Source: Hyaloraphidium curvatum (Eukaryota; Monoblepharomycota; Hyaloraphidiomycetes; Hyaloraphidiales; Hyaloraphidiaceae). Taken from it: a stretch of 64,000 nt of DNA. Shown piece by piece: positions 30,261 to 40,594 of this stretch. The DNA is taken from the NCBI GenBank assembly GCA_025558095.1, contig JAIVFI010000010.1, positions 682,001-746,000 on the forward strand, written 5' to 3'. A program made the position numbers and the translations under genes. A model generated the notes under the pieces. It was not told the origin of the DNA. It worked only from the letters and a program-made list of their open reading frames with translations, and searched no databases. The number at the start of each line of letters is the position of its first letter. The stretch's first letter is position 1.

Positions 30261-31172
30261 ATGGGCCGCCGAGCGACGCGAACCCGCGAGGCCGGAAAAT
30301 GGGAGACCCGCATGACCCCGAAAAAGGAGCAGAAAGGCCCGCCGATCCAGCCGGACATTTCGAACGGCACGGAACGCGTGCCCGTGCCGGGGGAACTCCC
30401 GCAACCGCTGGACTTTGCCTACATCGCGCGTTCCGTGCTCGACCGACGCGATGAACCCGGACGCGCCGCCCGCCCGCCGATCCCGTTCTACCCCGGCTGC
30501 AGCTGCGGGCCGGGCCCGTGCGACCCGGAGGACTGCTCCTGCGCCGCGGAACACGGGTTCCTCTACTCGTCCGACGGGGTGCTGCTGCTCCTTGGCGACC
30601 GCGGCCAACAGCGGCCCCTGTACGAATGCAACTCGGCCTGCGGATGCTCGGCGGACTGCCGCAACCGCCTCGTGCAGCACGGCGTCTCGCGCAGGCTCGC
30701 GGTGCGGCCCGCGGACGGCAAGGGGCTGGGCGTGTTCGCCGTCGACCAGGTCCCCCGTGGCGGCTTCGTCTGCGAGTACGCCGGGGAGCTCGTCGCCCTT
30801 TCCGAGGCCCGATCTCGGCTCGCCGAGCATCCCGAGAACCACATCCTGGTGATCAGGGAGCACGCGGCCAACCCGGACGGCAACGGTTCGCGGTCCTTCG
30901 CGACGTGCGTCGACCCAACAAAGCAGGCCAACGTCGGGCGGATCCTCAACCACTCGTGCGATCCGAACCTGGCGGTGGTGCTGGTGCGCATAGACGGGCT
31001 CGCGCCCACGGTCGCCTTCTTTGCCTCGCGCGACATCGCGGAGGGCGAGGAGCTGTGCTGGGACTACGGCGCCGCCGCGGCGGGAGGTTCGCTCCCGGGC
31101 GCCCGGCCGTGCCTCTGCGGGACTGCAAAATGCCGCGGCAGGCTGCCGAGCCTGAACCCTTTCACGGACTAG
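30261..31172 (+). CDS. SET-domain lysine methyltransferase, SETMAR/SUV39-like
   Basis: Single exon, 303 residues from ATG 30261 (a second in-frame ATG at 30312 is possible). Pre-SET cysteine cluster (GCSCGPGPCDPEDCSCA, then CNSACGCSADC), SET core with GLGVFA, FVCEYAGE, NHSCDPN and ELCWDYG, and post-SET CLCGTAKC. All zinc and SAM-binding elements are intact. The order and spacing, and phrases such as REH and DPT near the SET insert, match the SET part of SETMAR and SUV39-clade enzymes, which methylate histone H3 (K9 for SUV39; K36 proposed for SETMAR). There is no chromodomain and no transposase. Expected nuclear chromatin modifier. Converges on the Sel1-like gene with a 61-bp gap. Confidence 0.92.
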   Translation: MGRRATRTREAGKWETRMTPKKEQKGPPIQPDISNGTERVPVPGELPQPLDFAYIARSVLDRRDEPGRAARPPIPFYPGCSCGPGPCDPEDCSCAAEHGFLYSSDGVLLLLGDRGQQRPLYECNSACGCSADCRNRLVQHGVSRRLAVRPADGKGLGVFAVDQVPRGGFVCEYAGELVALSEARSRLAEHPENHILVIREHAANPDGNGSRSFATCVDPTKQANVGRILNHSCDPNLAVVLVRIDGLAPTVAFFASRDIAEGEELCWDYGAAAAGGSLPGARPCLCGTAKCRGRLPSLNPFTD

Positions 31173-31233
31173 CCCGCACTGCCCGTCCGAGCGATTTCCC
31201 TTGTATCTCGGGCCTCTGCCAATACATAACCGC

Positions 31234-34200
31234 TCACGCCCTGATCAAATTCTCGGGAAAGTCCACCACGGGCCAGGCAACGTTCCTCAAGATCTGCCCC
31301 GCGGCGCCGGCCTCCTTGTCCTTCCCCGCCGGGCGCGCCTTTCCCTCCGCCCCCGCCTCCCCGCTTGCCGCCGGGCCGGACGAAGGCTTGCCCGCCGCCG
31401 AGCCCTCGTAGAACTTGAGCTCGGCGGAGAGGATGTTTTTGAGGTGCGCGTTCTGGATCGGGGGCCACGTGGGGGGGCGCTTGGGCTCCGCGAGCTGCGC
31501 GGCGCGGAAGAAGGTGAGGAAGCCCTTGGGGTCGCGGTCGTGGACCAGGCGGTGGTAGGCGAGCAGGTACAGGGCATCGACACCATTCTGCACAGGAGTT
31601 GCTCGAGTCATTGGTGCTGCGATTATTGGCCCGCAATAGATCCCACCTTTGCGTCGGGTCCGGCTTCGCGGACGTAAGCCTCCAGGTCCTGCGTCGCCTG
31701 GTACCAGTACTGCTGATGCTCCTTGTTCCTCGCCTTCTGATCCTTCTTGAGCGGCGATCCCAGCGGCGGGTGCTCGCTGAGGTTCGACCCGCCCGGAGGC
31801 ACCCGCAGCTCGCCGCCCGGCTCGCCGGCGCCCACGAGCTGCAGGCCGCAAACACCGCGCAGGAACAGCGCCTCGTAGCGGGGCAGTAGCCGCCTCTCCC
31901 TCTCCACCAGCCTGTCCACCTCGGCCAGCGGCAAACCGTTGGCCTTGCCCTTGCCCGCCGGCACCAGCGCCCCGTCCGCCCCAGTCCCGGTCTCGCCCGC
32001 CACCGCCGCCCCCCTCGCAATCACGTTCCCCAGTTCTCCGTACGCCCGGCGGAACTTTTCCCATCCCCCCAGCTTCATCAGCAGCGAGCACGCAAACACC
32101 GCCTCCGCATCCGCTCTCGCCGGGTCCCGCAGCAGCTCCAGCGCCGGCGACGCCGCGGCCCCCTTCGCGGGCCCCTCGACCCGCCCGCGCGACTCCCACT
32201 TCCACAGCGTGTACTCGGCCGGCCACCCCGCGCACGTCTCCATGAGGTAGCACAGCACGGTCTCGGCCATGCGTCCGACCTCGGAGCCGTAGTACGGCTT
32301 GCGCTCCCCGCCGGCCAGCGGGGCAGCGGTGCCGCCCGCGGAGGGGTTGCCGCCCTTCCTGCTCCGCGCGCCGTCGCCCGAGGCCACCTCGGCGTGCAGC
32401 GGGGCCGAGGAGTAGACCGAGGCGTAGTAGCACACGACGGCGCAGACGAGGCACTCCGCGATGCCGGCGTTGCGGAAGGCCGAGGGGTCCGTGGTGAAGC
32501 CGCGGTAGTAGCACTGCAGGCTGCGCACGGGATCCTCGAACGAGAGGGCGATCCGGTGCGCCTCGAGGAACTCGTTGCGCGCCGCGGCAAAGGTGAGGAT
32601 GGTCTTGGTGCGCTGCTGCTGCGAGTTGAGGACCAGCGAGGAGAGCTGCGCCGGGAGCGCGCGGAGCAGCGGCGCGGGGAGCTGCGCCGACAGATCGAGC
32701 GGGGAGGAGAGGTTGGGCGGAGCGGTGGAGTAGTGCGTCGAAAAGGCGAGCGACGATAGGAGGTGCAGCGCCGACTGCAGATGCGGGTTTGCCGCCGCCG
32801 GCCCGCTCCCGGGCGTCGTGGCGGTCCAGCTCCCCGTCGCCGCCGACGACGCCGACCCGATCCCCCCCGGGGGCTGTGAAGGCGACTGGCCCCCGCCCGC
32901 TGCCGAGCCCGAATCCGAGTCCTTGAACCTCGACATGAGGCTGCGCTTGCCAAGCACCTGCTTGCCCTTTGCAGGCCTCTTGGCCCTCCTCGCCGCCCCG
33001 TCCGCGTCGTCCTCGCTCGACTCGGACGCCCGCCGCGACTGGCTGGGCGACCGGTACAGCTTCGTCTTCTTCTTGGTCCCCTCCTCGTCCGACGCCGCCG
33101 ACGGCGCCGCGGGCGTCAGTGGCGCCGCGACGGGCGCGGGCGCGACGCCGCTCCGCGGCGTCCCCGCGCTCCCGGGGAGCAGAGGCGGTTTGAGCGCGTT
33201 CGGGTTCCCCTTGGGCGTCTCCACCGCCTCCACCTTGCCCTCCCCCTCCTCGGGCGTCCCCGCCCGCGCCGCCTGCGGGAGCGGCAGCGGCGTCGGCGGC
33301 GCCGGCGCCAGCGTCCCCTTGCGTATCGGGCTCGGCGACACCACCCCGCCCTTCCTCGCCCTCCTCTCTCCCCCCTCCTCCCCCTTCTCCTGCCCCGCGG
33401 CCCCGATCCCGCCCCACCCCCACACCAACCCGCCCAACCACTCGGCCCCGCGCCCGCCCGCCCCGCCCCGCGCGCGCCCGCGGCCGACCTCGACGCTCTG
33501 CACCCCCGTGCCGAGCCATTCGGCGTGCATCGCCGCCGGGGCGGCCGAGGGGAACGGAACGAGGTAGCTGCCGATGTCGCCCGGGTCCAGCGGCAGGTGG
33601 CGGATCCACCGGCGGCCGGCGGGGTCCCATACCCCGGGCAGCGTGCCGGGCCCGGGGACGGAGAAGGCGAGCTGGTCCGCCTGCGGGGTCGCGGCGGAAG
33701 AGAAAGCCGAGAGGGAGAGGGAGGTGGGCGACAGCGGGGAGAAGGCGTAGGTGGATGGGAGGAGGAGGTCGTGCAGGGATTGAGGAGGGGTGGTGGGCAC
33801 GGGGGGAGGGGGTGCGGCGGCGGAGTACGGCCATGCGTAGGCGGGCTTGGCGGGGCCCGAGGGCGGGGAGACGGGGGATGTCGCTGCCGGCGCTTGCGCG
33901 GGTGCCGCTGCAGGCGCGCTGCTCGCGGGCGCCTGCGCGGCCTTGCTCGCCTCGGCCGCCGCGGCACCGGGCAACCCTGCCATCCCCATCCCCATCCCCA
34001 TCCCCGGATCCACCACGAACCCGTTCACCCACGCCGCCGACATCAGCCTGTCCGCCTGCCCCCTCTCCCCGTTCTTGGGCGCCGGCGGCCGCGCCAGCTC
34101 CGTGCTCTTGAGCAGGCACCCCAGCTTGGCCAAACCCCACGGATTCCCGGCCAGCGCCGACCTCGCGAACCACTCCCTTTCCTTGCCCGGTCCCGCAGCC

Positions 34201-35816
34201 GACTCCTCCGCCACCCTCCCCAGGATGTACGCCGCCCTCCCGTTCCCCATCTCCGCGCTCCTCGCCAGCCACGGCACCGCATCCTCCACCCCCTCGCCCC
34301 CCGGCCCGGCACCGTTGAGCAGCGCCAGCGCGTAGAACAGCGGCACCCTCCCCGTCGTCCACGCGCCCCCGGCCAGCATCGCCTCGAGCTCCGCCGGCCT
34401 CCCGGGGATCGTGCGCCGGTCAAGGGCACGGCACGCGAGGCGGACGAGGGAGGGGAAGAAGTGGCCCAGCGAGGAGAGCGAGTACAGCACGTCCGTGGGC
34501 ACCAGGTGGGCGCGAATCCCGCCGCAGGGAGACTGCGACAGCGCGGGGTCGGGGCGGGAGGGGTGCAGACGCATGGAAAAGGCGCGGGCCCATGAGAGCG
34601 CGTCGTACTCGACCTCGGCGCCGTAGACCTCCTGCGAGCGGGCGAGGAGGTAGCATGCCAGGGGGTTGTCGGGGAGGAGGAGGGAGAGGAGGCGCGAGGA
34701 GAGGGGGAGCGAGGGGGGGCAGCCGATGCCGTGGTGCGCGAGGTGGGACAACGTCAAGATTGCTGGAAAGGACAGAGGGTGAGGGACGAAAGGTGAGGAG
34801 AGGCCGCCCGGCTCACCTTCATCGCCGCGCCAGCCCCATTCGCCGTCCTCGGGCCGCACGATCCCGAAGCGGCGCACGCCCTCGGCCATCCAGCGCACGG
34901 CGAGGGCGTAGTCGACCTCGCGGCCGAAGCTGCCGTTGAGGTACCACAGCGCGACGCAGAAGAACATCTCCGACAGGAACTCTGCCGACGCGGCGTCGGG
35001 CGGCTCGTCGCCGTACGAGTCGTCCGAGCACGACGACGCGCCGTCCTCGGGGGCAGCGAGGTGCGGCGGCGCGACAAAGTACGTGTCGGGGAGGAACGGC
35101 GGCGGGTCGTAGAATGCCTCGATCAGCGCGTCTTCGACCTCGTCCGAGGCCAGCTTTGCGCGTGCCTGCGAGCCGGGGTCGACGAACAGCGTGCGCGTGG
35201 CGGCGGCCAGCGCCTCGAGCACCTCGGCGAGCGCGGGGCGCGAGCGCAGTGCGGAGGGGCCGTCGTCGCCGGGCGGGTCGGCGCCGGGGAAGCGGTCGAA
35301 CACGCGCGAGAAGAGGTGGCGCACGAGCGGGTTGGCGAGCAGCGTCGAGTTGAGGTCGAGCGAGACGGAGTAGGACTGCTGGGGGGCGGTGGAGGGAGTC
35401 GGGATGGCGGGCGGCGGTGCCCCGTTGGGCGCGCCCTGGGCGGCGTCCTTCGCGTCCTCCGACCCCGCATCCGCGTCCTCCATTTCTTTAGGCGAGTCCT
35501 TAGCGTCCCCATCGGCGGATTTAGGCTGATTGGCGTCCGCGGCGGCGGCGGCGGCGTGATTCGCCTCTGCGTCCGCGTCGGCCTTTGCCGCGACCGCCGG
35601 CTCCGGCAGCCCCCCGCCGCCCGTCACCGCGTCATTGATCGAAGTGATCGGCGTCGGCACGACGACCAGCGCGCCCATGAACGGCCACGAGCCCTGCAGC
35701 ACCGCGCCCAGCGTGAGCGACGGCGGCGGCGGCGCGGCTGCCGGGGCCGCCGCGGAGCCGCCCGCCGCCCCGCCCGCGCCCGCGGCCCCGCCGCCCTTGG
35801 CCTTCTTGCCGCCCAT
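31234..35816 (-). CDS. Large Sel1-repeat-like protein
   Basis: Exons (minus) 34817..35816, 31647..34762, 31234..31587; 1489 residues. N-terminus is Ala/Gly/Pro low complexity with a MGGKKAKGG lead. Residues ~180-640 contain alpha-helical Sel1-like units (DAVPWLARSAEMGNGRAAYI, EREWFARSALAGNPWGLAKL). The middle is Pro/Ala/Ser-rich. The C-terminal ~400 residues are helical (LSSLVLNSQQQRTKTILTFA, LFLRGVCGLQLVG) and unassigned. Intron 34763-34816 (54 nt, GTGAGC...CCAG) lacks a stop; splicing yields GDEAILTLSHLAHHGIG. Intron 31588-31646 joins PDAK to NGVDALYLLAYHRL, replacing a premature stop. Sel1-repeat proteins often scaffold ER or signalling complexes. Further introns inside the long exon cannot be excluded. 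Confidence 0.75.
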
Positions 35817-35948
35817 CGGCGGGCGCTGTGGCCGCTGCCGGCCGAATCCGCGGTTGAAAACGCGCGTCGCGTCTGATCACAACAACGCGCGAATTGACCG
35901 CGAAGCAGGCACAAACCGGTCCCCCATCTTCGGATCTAGAGCGATTAA
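35817..35948. promoter_or_regulatory. Short divergent promoter
   Basis: Only 132 bp separate the starts of the Sel1-like gene (minus) and the methyltransferase gene (plus), so both promoters must share or overlap this stretch. AT-richer near 35930-35948 (GCGATTAAATGG at the plus-strand start). Confidence 0.5.
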
Positions 35949-37112
35949 ATGGCGTCTGCAAGTTCGAGTGACGCCTTGAGAGATTCGGAAGCCGCGAGGG
36001 CCATGGTCGCCGCGTTCGTCGAACTTGCGGGCGAGGCAGACCCCGCGACCCTGGACCTCCTCTCGACGGCCCTCGGGCTGACACAGGCAGAGAAAGAACC
36101 ACCTACACCCTCTGGTAGCAACAAATCATCCGATGACCAAAGGATCCGCGTGAGGGACGCGCTGGAAACCCTCCAACGCGCCCTGGACTCCCCCGACCCC
36201 GCCCCTTCCGACACCCTCGCATCTCTCCTCCGTGCCACCTTCCACAACCCCTCCTGGCTCTTCTCCTCCGGCCTTGCCTTCCTACACGCCGGCGACAACG
36301 CCGCCCCCGCCGACGCGCACCACAACCTCGTCGCCCTCTGGACCAAGAACTGCATCCTCGCCCTCGGCATGCTGCCCGACCCCGCTCCGTACCGCCTGCT
36401 CACCCACATGCTCCCCCCCGGCCGCGCGAGGAGGTTCGTCTCACCCCCCTTGGTCGACCCGCTCTTCGGCCCCGGCACCCGCGCCGCCGGCCGTCCCACC
36501 GCCGAGCGCATGGCGTTCGTCACCGCGCGGCTCGAGCAGGCCCTAGGGACGATGCCCCCCGGCCCGCGGCAGATCGCCGTCGTGGGCGGCGGGTTCGAGG
36601 TGATCCCCCTCCGCGCGGCGGAGATGTCCCCCGGGATCAGGGGTTTCGAGCTGGACCTGCCCCACGTCGTCAGGGCGAAGGCGCTCGCGCTCCGCCGGCT
36701 CGCCGAGGAACTCTCCCTCGACCCCGGTTCCATGCCGGTGCTGATCGGCGCTGACCTGCTCGAGCACACGCCCGCGGAAGCCCTCCTCCTTCCCCCCTTC
36801 GTCGCGCCCGTCTTCCCGGGCTCCCGGCAGCACGTATGGGACCCCCGCGTGCCGACCCTGTTCCTCGTCGAGGCCGTGCTCATGTACCTCCCGCCCCCCC
36901 GCGGCGCCGAGATCCTGCGCTCGCTCGCCTCCGCCGTCGCAGCGGCGCCCGGGTCGGCGCTGATCATGTGGGACCACATCGCGACCGATGCGAAGGAGGG
37001 CGAGGGGATGGTGGAGGCGGCGAGGAGGGCGATCGAGGGGTTGGGGCTGAGGGCGGTGCACGTGGAGGCGGGGATGGAGGGGTTCGCGGCGGCACTGGCG
37101 GTGGCGCCCTGA
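35949..37112 (+). CDS. Leucine carboxyl methyltransferase-family protein
   Basis: Single exon, 387 residues. The SAM-dependent LCM/PPM family pattern is present: N-terminal segment with AAGRPTAERMAFVTARLEQA, motif I as VVGGGFEVIPLRA (a variant of the usual LGAGxDTR), FELDLPHVVRAKALALRRL, LIGADLLE, and the LFLVEAVLMYL motif with a Glu, followed by a glycine-poor C-terminus with WDHI. Relatives include the PP2A C-subunit methyltransferase PPM1/LCMT1, the tRNA enzyme PPM2/TYW4 and O-methyltransferases of small molecules. The altered motif I (GGFEV in place of GxDTR) argues against a straightforward PPM1 orthologue. Cytosolic; substrate undetermined. Confidence 0.82.
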   Translation: MASASSSDALRDSEAARAMVAAFVELAGEADPATLDLLSTALGLTQAEKEPPTPSGSNKSSDDQRIRVRDALETLQRALDSPDPAPSDTLASLLRATFHNPSWLFSSGLAFLHAGDNAAPADAHHNLVALWTKNCILALGMLPDPAPYRLLTHMLPPGRARRFVSPPLVDPLFGPGTRAAGRPTAERMAFVTARLEQALGTMPPGPRQIAVVGGGFEVIPLRAAEMSPGIRGFELDLPHVVRAKALALRRLAEELSLDPGSMPVLIGADLLEHTPAEALLLPPFVAPVFPGSRQHVWDPRVPTLFLVEAVLMYLPPPRGAEILRSLASAVAAAPGSALIMWDHIATDAKEGEGMVEAARRAIEGLGLRAVHVEAGMEGFAAALAVAP

Positions 37113-37745
37113 AGGGCGGTTCCTCCTTCGCGCGACGGAAGAGCGAGCCATGTGTGGCTTGCTGTTGCGGTTGGACGGGCGGATCCGTGTCGTCTATGGC
37201 GGTCTGTGTAGGCGGATTTGGCAAGCGATACCGAGATCGCCCGCCGGGGAGAAAAGCCGCACCGGTCGCCGCTATTCACCGGCATGGCTTCCCACGACGG
37301 ATTCTCCTTCGGGATCCACGGAGTTCGCTTTGTTTGATGTCCTCGAAGATTTCGAAAGTCAGTCAGTCAGTCAGTCAGTCAGTCAGTCAAGGGGGGGATC
37401 GGTGCGTTAGTCACGTCCCCGGAGGACATCGTCCGTGCGGCCGTACTACTCGGGGGAGCTGCCGCCGGCCTGCTTGCTGCGCCGGTGCGTTTCCTTGTCG
37501 CGGGGGGGAGCACGGTGCCCGGCGTAATAGTGGAGCTGACGCCAACCCTCCCGCCGCGGAAGCGCAGCCGCCCGTCAGCCCGTGCGACTCGGGGCCGCGG
37601 CTCGCGAAAGGACGGCGCGGCGTACACTCCCCGTTGAAGACAAGGTGGGCCGCGGTTGCCCGCCGTACGTCCGTCCGGCGGAGCATTGCTGACGTTCCGC
37701 CCCACCCCCCACCCCCCAGCCGCGACCAGCAACACCACCGCAGCG
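37113..37745. other. Intergenic region with AGTC microsatellite
   Basis: 633 bp between the methyltransferase-like gene and a small membrane protein. Holds the (AGTC)8 repeat at 37357-37389 and otherwise nothing recognised. Confidence 0.4.
37357..37389. repeat. (AGTC)8 microsatellite
   Basis: Eight uninterrupted AGTC tetramers plus one base. Simple repeat in intergenic DNA, likely length-variable between strains. Confidence 0.95.
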
Positions 37746-38072
37746 ATGGTATCCCAGGACTGCCACATCACCCTCTCCGTCTTCGGCGTCGTCGCCGTGA
37801 TGATCGGCGGCCTCCTGTACGGCCTCGTTCCCCCGACCAACGGCGCCGCGCGCGGTGTGGGGCTGACGCTGCTGGTCCTGGGGTCAGGGGTGACGGCGGT
37901 GTACCTGCTCGCGTGCCTGTGCGGGGGATGCGGGGACGGCAAGGGGGAGGGGAAGGCGGCGGAGGAGGGAAGGGCGGGGGCGGGGGAGGGGGCGAAGATC
38001 AGGAAGGGGCAGGTGTTGGGGGCCGCCGAGATCGGGCTCAACGTCGGGACGCTGGTCCAGGCGCTGGCCTGA
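37746..38072 (+). CDS. Small two-helix membrane protein
   Basis: 108 residues from ATG 37746. Two hydrophobic segments, ITLSVFGVVAVMIGGLLYGL and GVGLTLLVLGSGVTAVYLLA, then CLCGGCG and a charged Lys/Glu-rich tail ending in an amphipathic stretch. The frame is open upstream to 37656 but that part is not protein-like. No family recognised. The hydrophobic hairpin with a short loop and cysteines just after helix 2 suggests a small integral membrane protein with a cytosolic C-terminus. Third-position GC matches neighbouring genes, supporting expression, but no homologue is visible here. Confidence 0.6.
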   Translation: MVSQDCHITLSVFGVVAVMIGGLLYGLVPPTNGAARGVGLTLLVLGSGVTAVYLLACLCGGCGDGKGEGKAAEEGRAGAGEGAKIRKGQVLGAAEIGLNVGTLVQALA

Positions 38073-38108
38073 GGGCGGAGGCCTCCTTCCGAGGGGGGTT
38101 GCATGCCC

Positions 38109-38131
38109 GGGGGGGGGGGGGGGGGGGGGGG
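38109..38131. repeat. Poly-G tract, 23 bases
   Basis: Uninterrupted run of 23 G just after the stop of the small membrane protein, followed by two CTTTTCTTTCGCGG-like pieces within 70 bp. Such tracts are prone to sequencing length error, and can form G-quadruplexes. Confidence 0.9.
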
Positions 38132-38386
38132 CTTTTCTTTCGCGGCTCGGGGAGACTGGTTTTCTTTCGCGGCGCGGATGGTGTCGGGTCTTGTGCCTCA
38201 CTACACACGTGCCATTTATTGCCGCAACAATATCGCCGGCGGAGCCTTTCCGGCCTAAGAACGAAAGTGCTCCGCGATGTGGCGCTTCAATTCTTCGGTC
38301 GTTCCCCGGCGAGCACGACCCCGTCGGTGACTTGACGTACGCCACGGTGCGGCTCGACGCGTCAGCGACCGGCCGCGACGTCTTCA

Positions 38387-38863
38387 GTGCGGCTGCCCCG
38401 GATTCCGCGTGCGTCGGAGCCCGCTTGCGCCGAATTCTGGGCCCGGGACCGCCCTACCACCTTTCTTGAAGCTCGGCAAGTTCTCGGCAACAATCTCGCA
38501 TTGGACAGCACACTGGATCTGGCTGGCGTGCGGGACGGGTACTTTTTTGTCGCGCACCATGCACCGCTGGGTGTCGGAGCAGCACTTGGAGGTCGGAGCA
38601 ATCGCAGCTCATCAGCGGCCGCAAACTCACTGTCGCTTGAATGCCCAGGAAGCCACGTTCCTCCCGTTCAGCGCCGGAAGCAGTGGCCCCCGAAGGTGAC
38701 CTTTGAGTTCTGGCTGGGTGCCGGTTTGGGCACTACCGGGACACTTTTCATGGTCGCGGTGGCTAGCTTGCGCGAAGTCGCCTTCGCCATGGGAGGAGCG
38801 GCCCTAACCGTCGGGCTGTCCTTTGTGTCGGACGCGGTTATCAAGCTTCTTTTCGCCCCGTAG
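38387..38863 (+). CDS. Doubtful ORF with a C-terminal membrane segment
   Basis: The ~966 bp between 38073 and 39038 holds no secure gene. An open frame, 38387-38863, has a plausible ending with two hydrophobic stretches (FWLGAGLGTTGTLFMVAVAS and FAMGGAALTVGLSFVSDAVI) and a folded-looking part (DSTLDLAGVRDGYFFVAH), but its first codon is GTG and there is no ATG before the membrane part. The neighbouring frame upstream (DLTYATVRLDASATGRDVF) could be a preceding exon. It may be the remnant or 3' exon of a membrane protein gene. Low confidence. Confidence 0.3.
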   Translation: MRLPRIPRASEPACAEFWARDRPTTFLEARQVLGNNLALDSTLDLAGVRDGYFFVAHHAPLGVGAALGGRSNRSSSAAANSLSLECPGSHVPPVQRRKQWPPKVTFEFWLGAGLGTTGTLFMVAVASLREVAFAMGGAALTVGLSFVSDAVIKLLFAP

Positions 38864-39038
38864 AACCGGAGGAAAGAAGGTCCTAAGACATCTTCATCCC
38901 CTTGAAAACACTACAACCACGCGGGAAGGGCATCCGTTGCTGGGCACCATCATCCATCCGGGGTCGAGCGGTTCAGACTGTAGCGGGTGCACGCGGTTGC
39001 TTCGATCGCTTTTGTCCGGGCGGAGGGCGACAGCAACC

Positions 39039-40316
39039 ATGCTCCCGCGGCTTCCCCGGACGGCGGGGGCGGCGACGGACGGCGGCGCGGAGGACGAGGA
39101 CGTGGAGGCCGGGGACGCGGAGGCCGGGGCCGCGGAGGCCCGCAAGCGGCCTGCGGGGCCCGCCCTCTTCGCGCTCGTGGGGATCCCCGAGCGGACGCCG
39201 CTCTTCCTCCCCGTCCCGCTGGACCGGCTCGGCCCCACGCAGCGGTTCTACACCGTCATTTGGGATGTTGCAGCCGCTTTCGGACTGTCGCCGCTGGAGG
39301 CCGCGTGCCTGCGGCTGTACGACGCCGGCCCGCGCGAGCCGGACCCGGCCGAGGCCGCGGCGCTGCTGCGCGACCCCGAGGCGCGGCGCATCGACGGATG
39401 GGAGGTCGATCTCGGGCGCTACGCGGGGCGGTTCCTGGTGGGCAGGATCGCGGAGCCCGCCGGGGGGATGCGGTACATGGCCCGGCAGGAGGCGGTGTTC
39501 CAAGCCGAGGCCGACTGGACGCGGAACGGACCGATGGGCGCCGCGGCGTTGCACATGTTCAGGGCCCCAGCAAGGGTGATGTCGATGCTTGGCGTGCACG
39601 ACAAGCGGGACTGACGCCGGTGGGCCTTTCTCGTCACCGCCGCCCTGTCGGACCTGCTTGACCGGCTGCATGCCGAGGCGGAGCTGCCAGCCGATCGCCC
39701 CAACGCAAGATCTCCCGACCCGGACCCGTACATGCACCTCCACGCGGCCCTGGTCGGTGCATGGACAACCCGGTTCGAGGGGCTGTACGGCATCACCCGC
39801 GCCAACCTCCTCCTCGTGCTGCCGGCCATTGTTGCGGCGTTCGTCCTGAACGCCGCAGCGGGCTCCTGCGTCGCGGCATGGCAGCTGGCCTGGCTCGCGT
39901 TCCTGCTCGCCTTTGGCGCGTCGGATCTCGCCACCTGCGCCACGGCCAACGCGGAGATCGCGGCCGTGCTCGCGCTGAACGGGGGCGCGCGGGGCGAGCT
40001 GCGGACCATGGCGGCGAGGGCGGATGCCGCGCGTCCGGCGCTGCAATCTCGGCTGGCTGCGCACGACCGCGTGCTCGAGTGGTACACCGGAGAGGCGGAG
40101 GCCGCGAGGGCCAGGATCCTCGGGTTTCTGATCACGGGCGGCGTCATACGCACTCTCATCGTGACGCTGTTTACGATCGGGGTCGGCCTGTGGACCGTAC
40201 TGAGAGGCAGCGGCATCTTCCTGACTATGGAGACGTGGTACTGCGATGAGCAGCTGACCGGAACGGGAACATGTTTGTCCACATCTGCCCGTGCTGGAAC
40301 CTGTACGCTACCATGA
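39039..40316 (+). CDS. Polytopic membrane family member 1, in-frame stop
   Basis: ATG 39039 opens a frame encoding an acidic leader and a ~170-residue domain (PLDRLGPTQRFYTVIWDVAA, WEVDLGRYAGRFLVGRI). At 39612-39614 that frame meets TGA. The same frame then continues, without any usable splice acceptor, into AALSDLLDRL and a membrane region (NLLLVLPAIVAAFVLNAAA, AWLAFLLAFGASDLA, VTLFTIGVGLWTVLRGSGIF) ending LTMETWYC plus a short tail. AALSDLLDRL and WTVLRGSGIFLTM match IALSDLVDRL and YSVLRGSGVVLTM of the 60981 gene, so coding on both sides of the TGA is likely. Either a pseudogene, a sequence error, or two separate products (second start at ATG 39732). Its N-terminal domain is unlike that of the other members. 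Unknown family. Confidence 0.6.
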
Positions 40317-40594
40317 CGACGAGCTCGATCATGTCCGCGCTGCTTTGCGCGGCATGCAGAAACTGAGGATCATCGAGCTCCACGGGGAGGCCAGCGGCGA
40401 CGTTTTGCGCGAGCGGATCTTCTGGAACTCCCTGGAAGATTCCAGACGTGCGAGCGCCAGCAGCCGAGACAGTGTAACGGACTAGACGGGATGGAGCACG
40501 GGAGGCGAACAATCCACTCCAGATAGCACACGGAATGCATGGGTGACTCAGACGCCCCTTGCCCTTTCTTTCCATCGTCCCGATCTCGCTCTTC

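Noticed and set aside
31234-34362. 1042-codon frame overlapping the Sel1-like gene on the same strand
   Set aside because: Alternative frame of the Sel1-like gene; only its final 118 codons (31234-31587) are coding, as the last exon of that gene.
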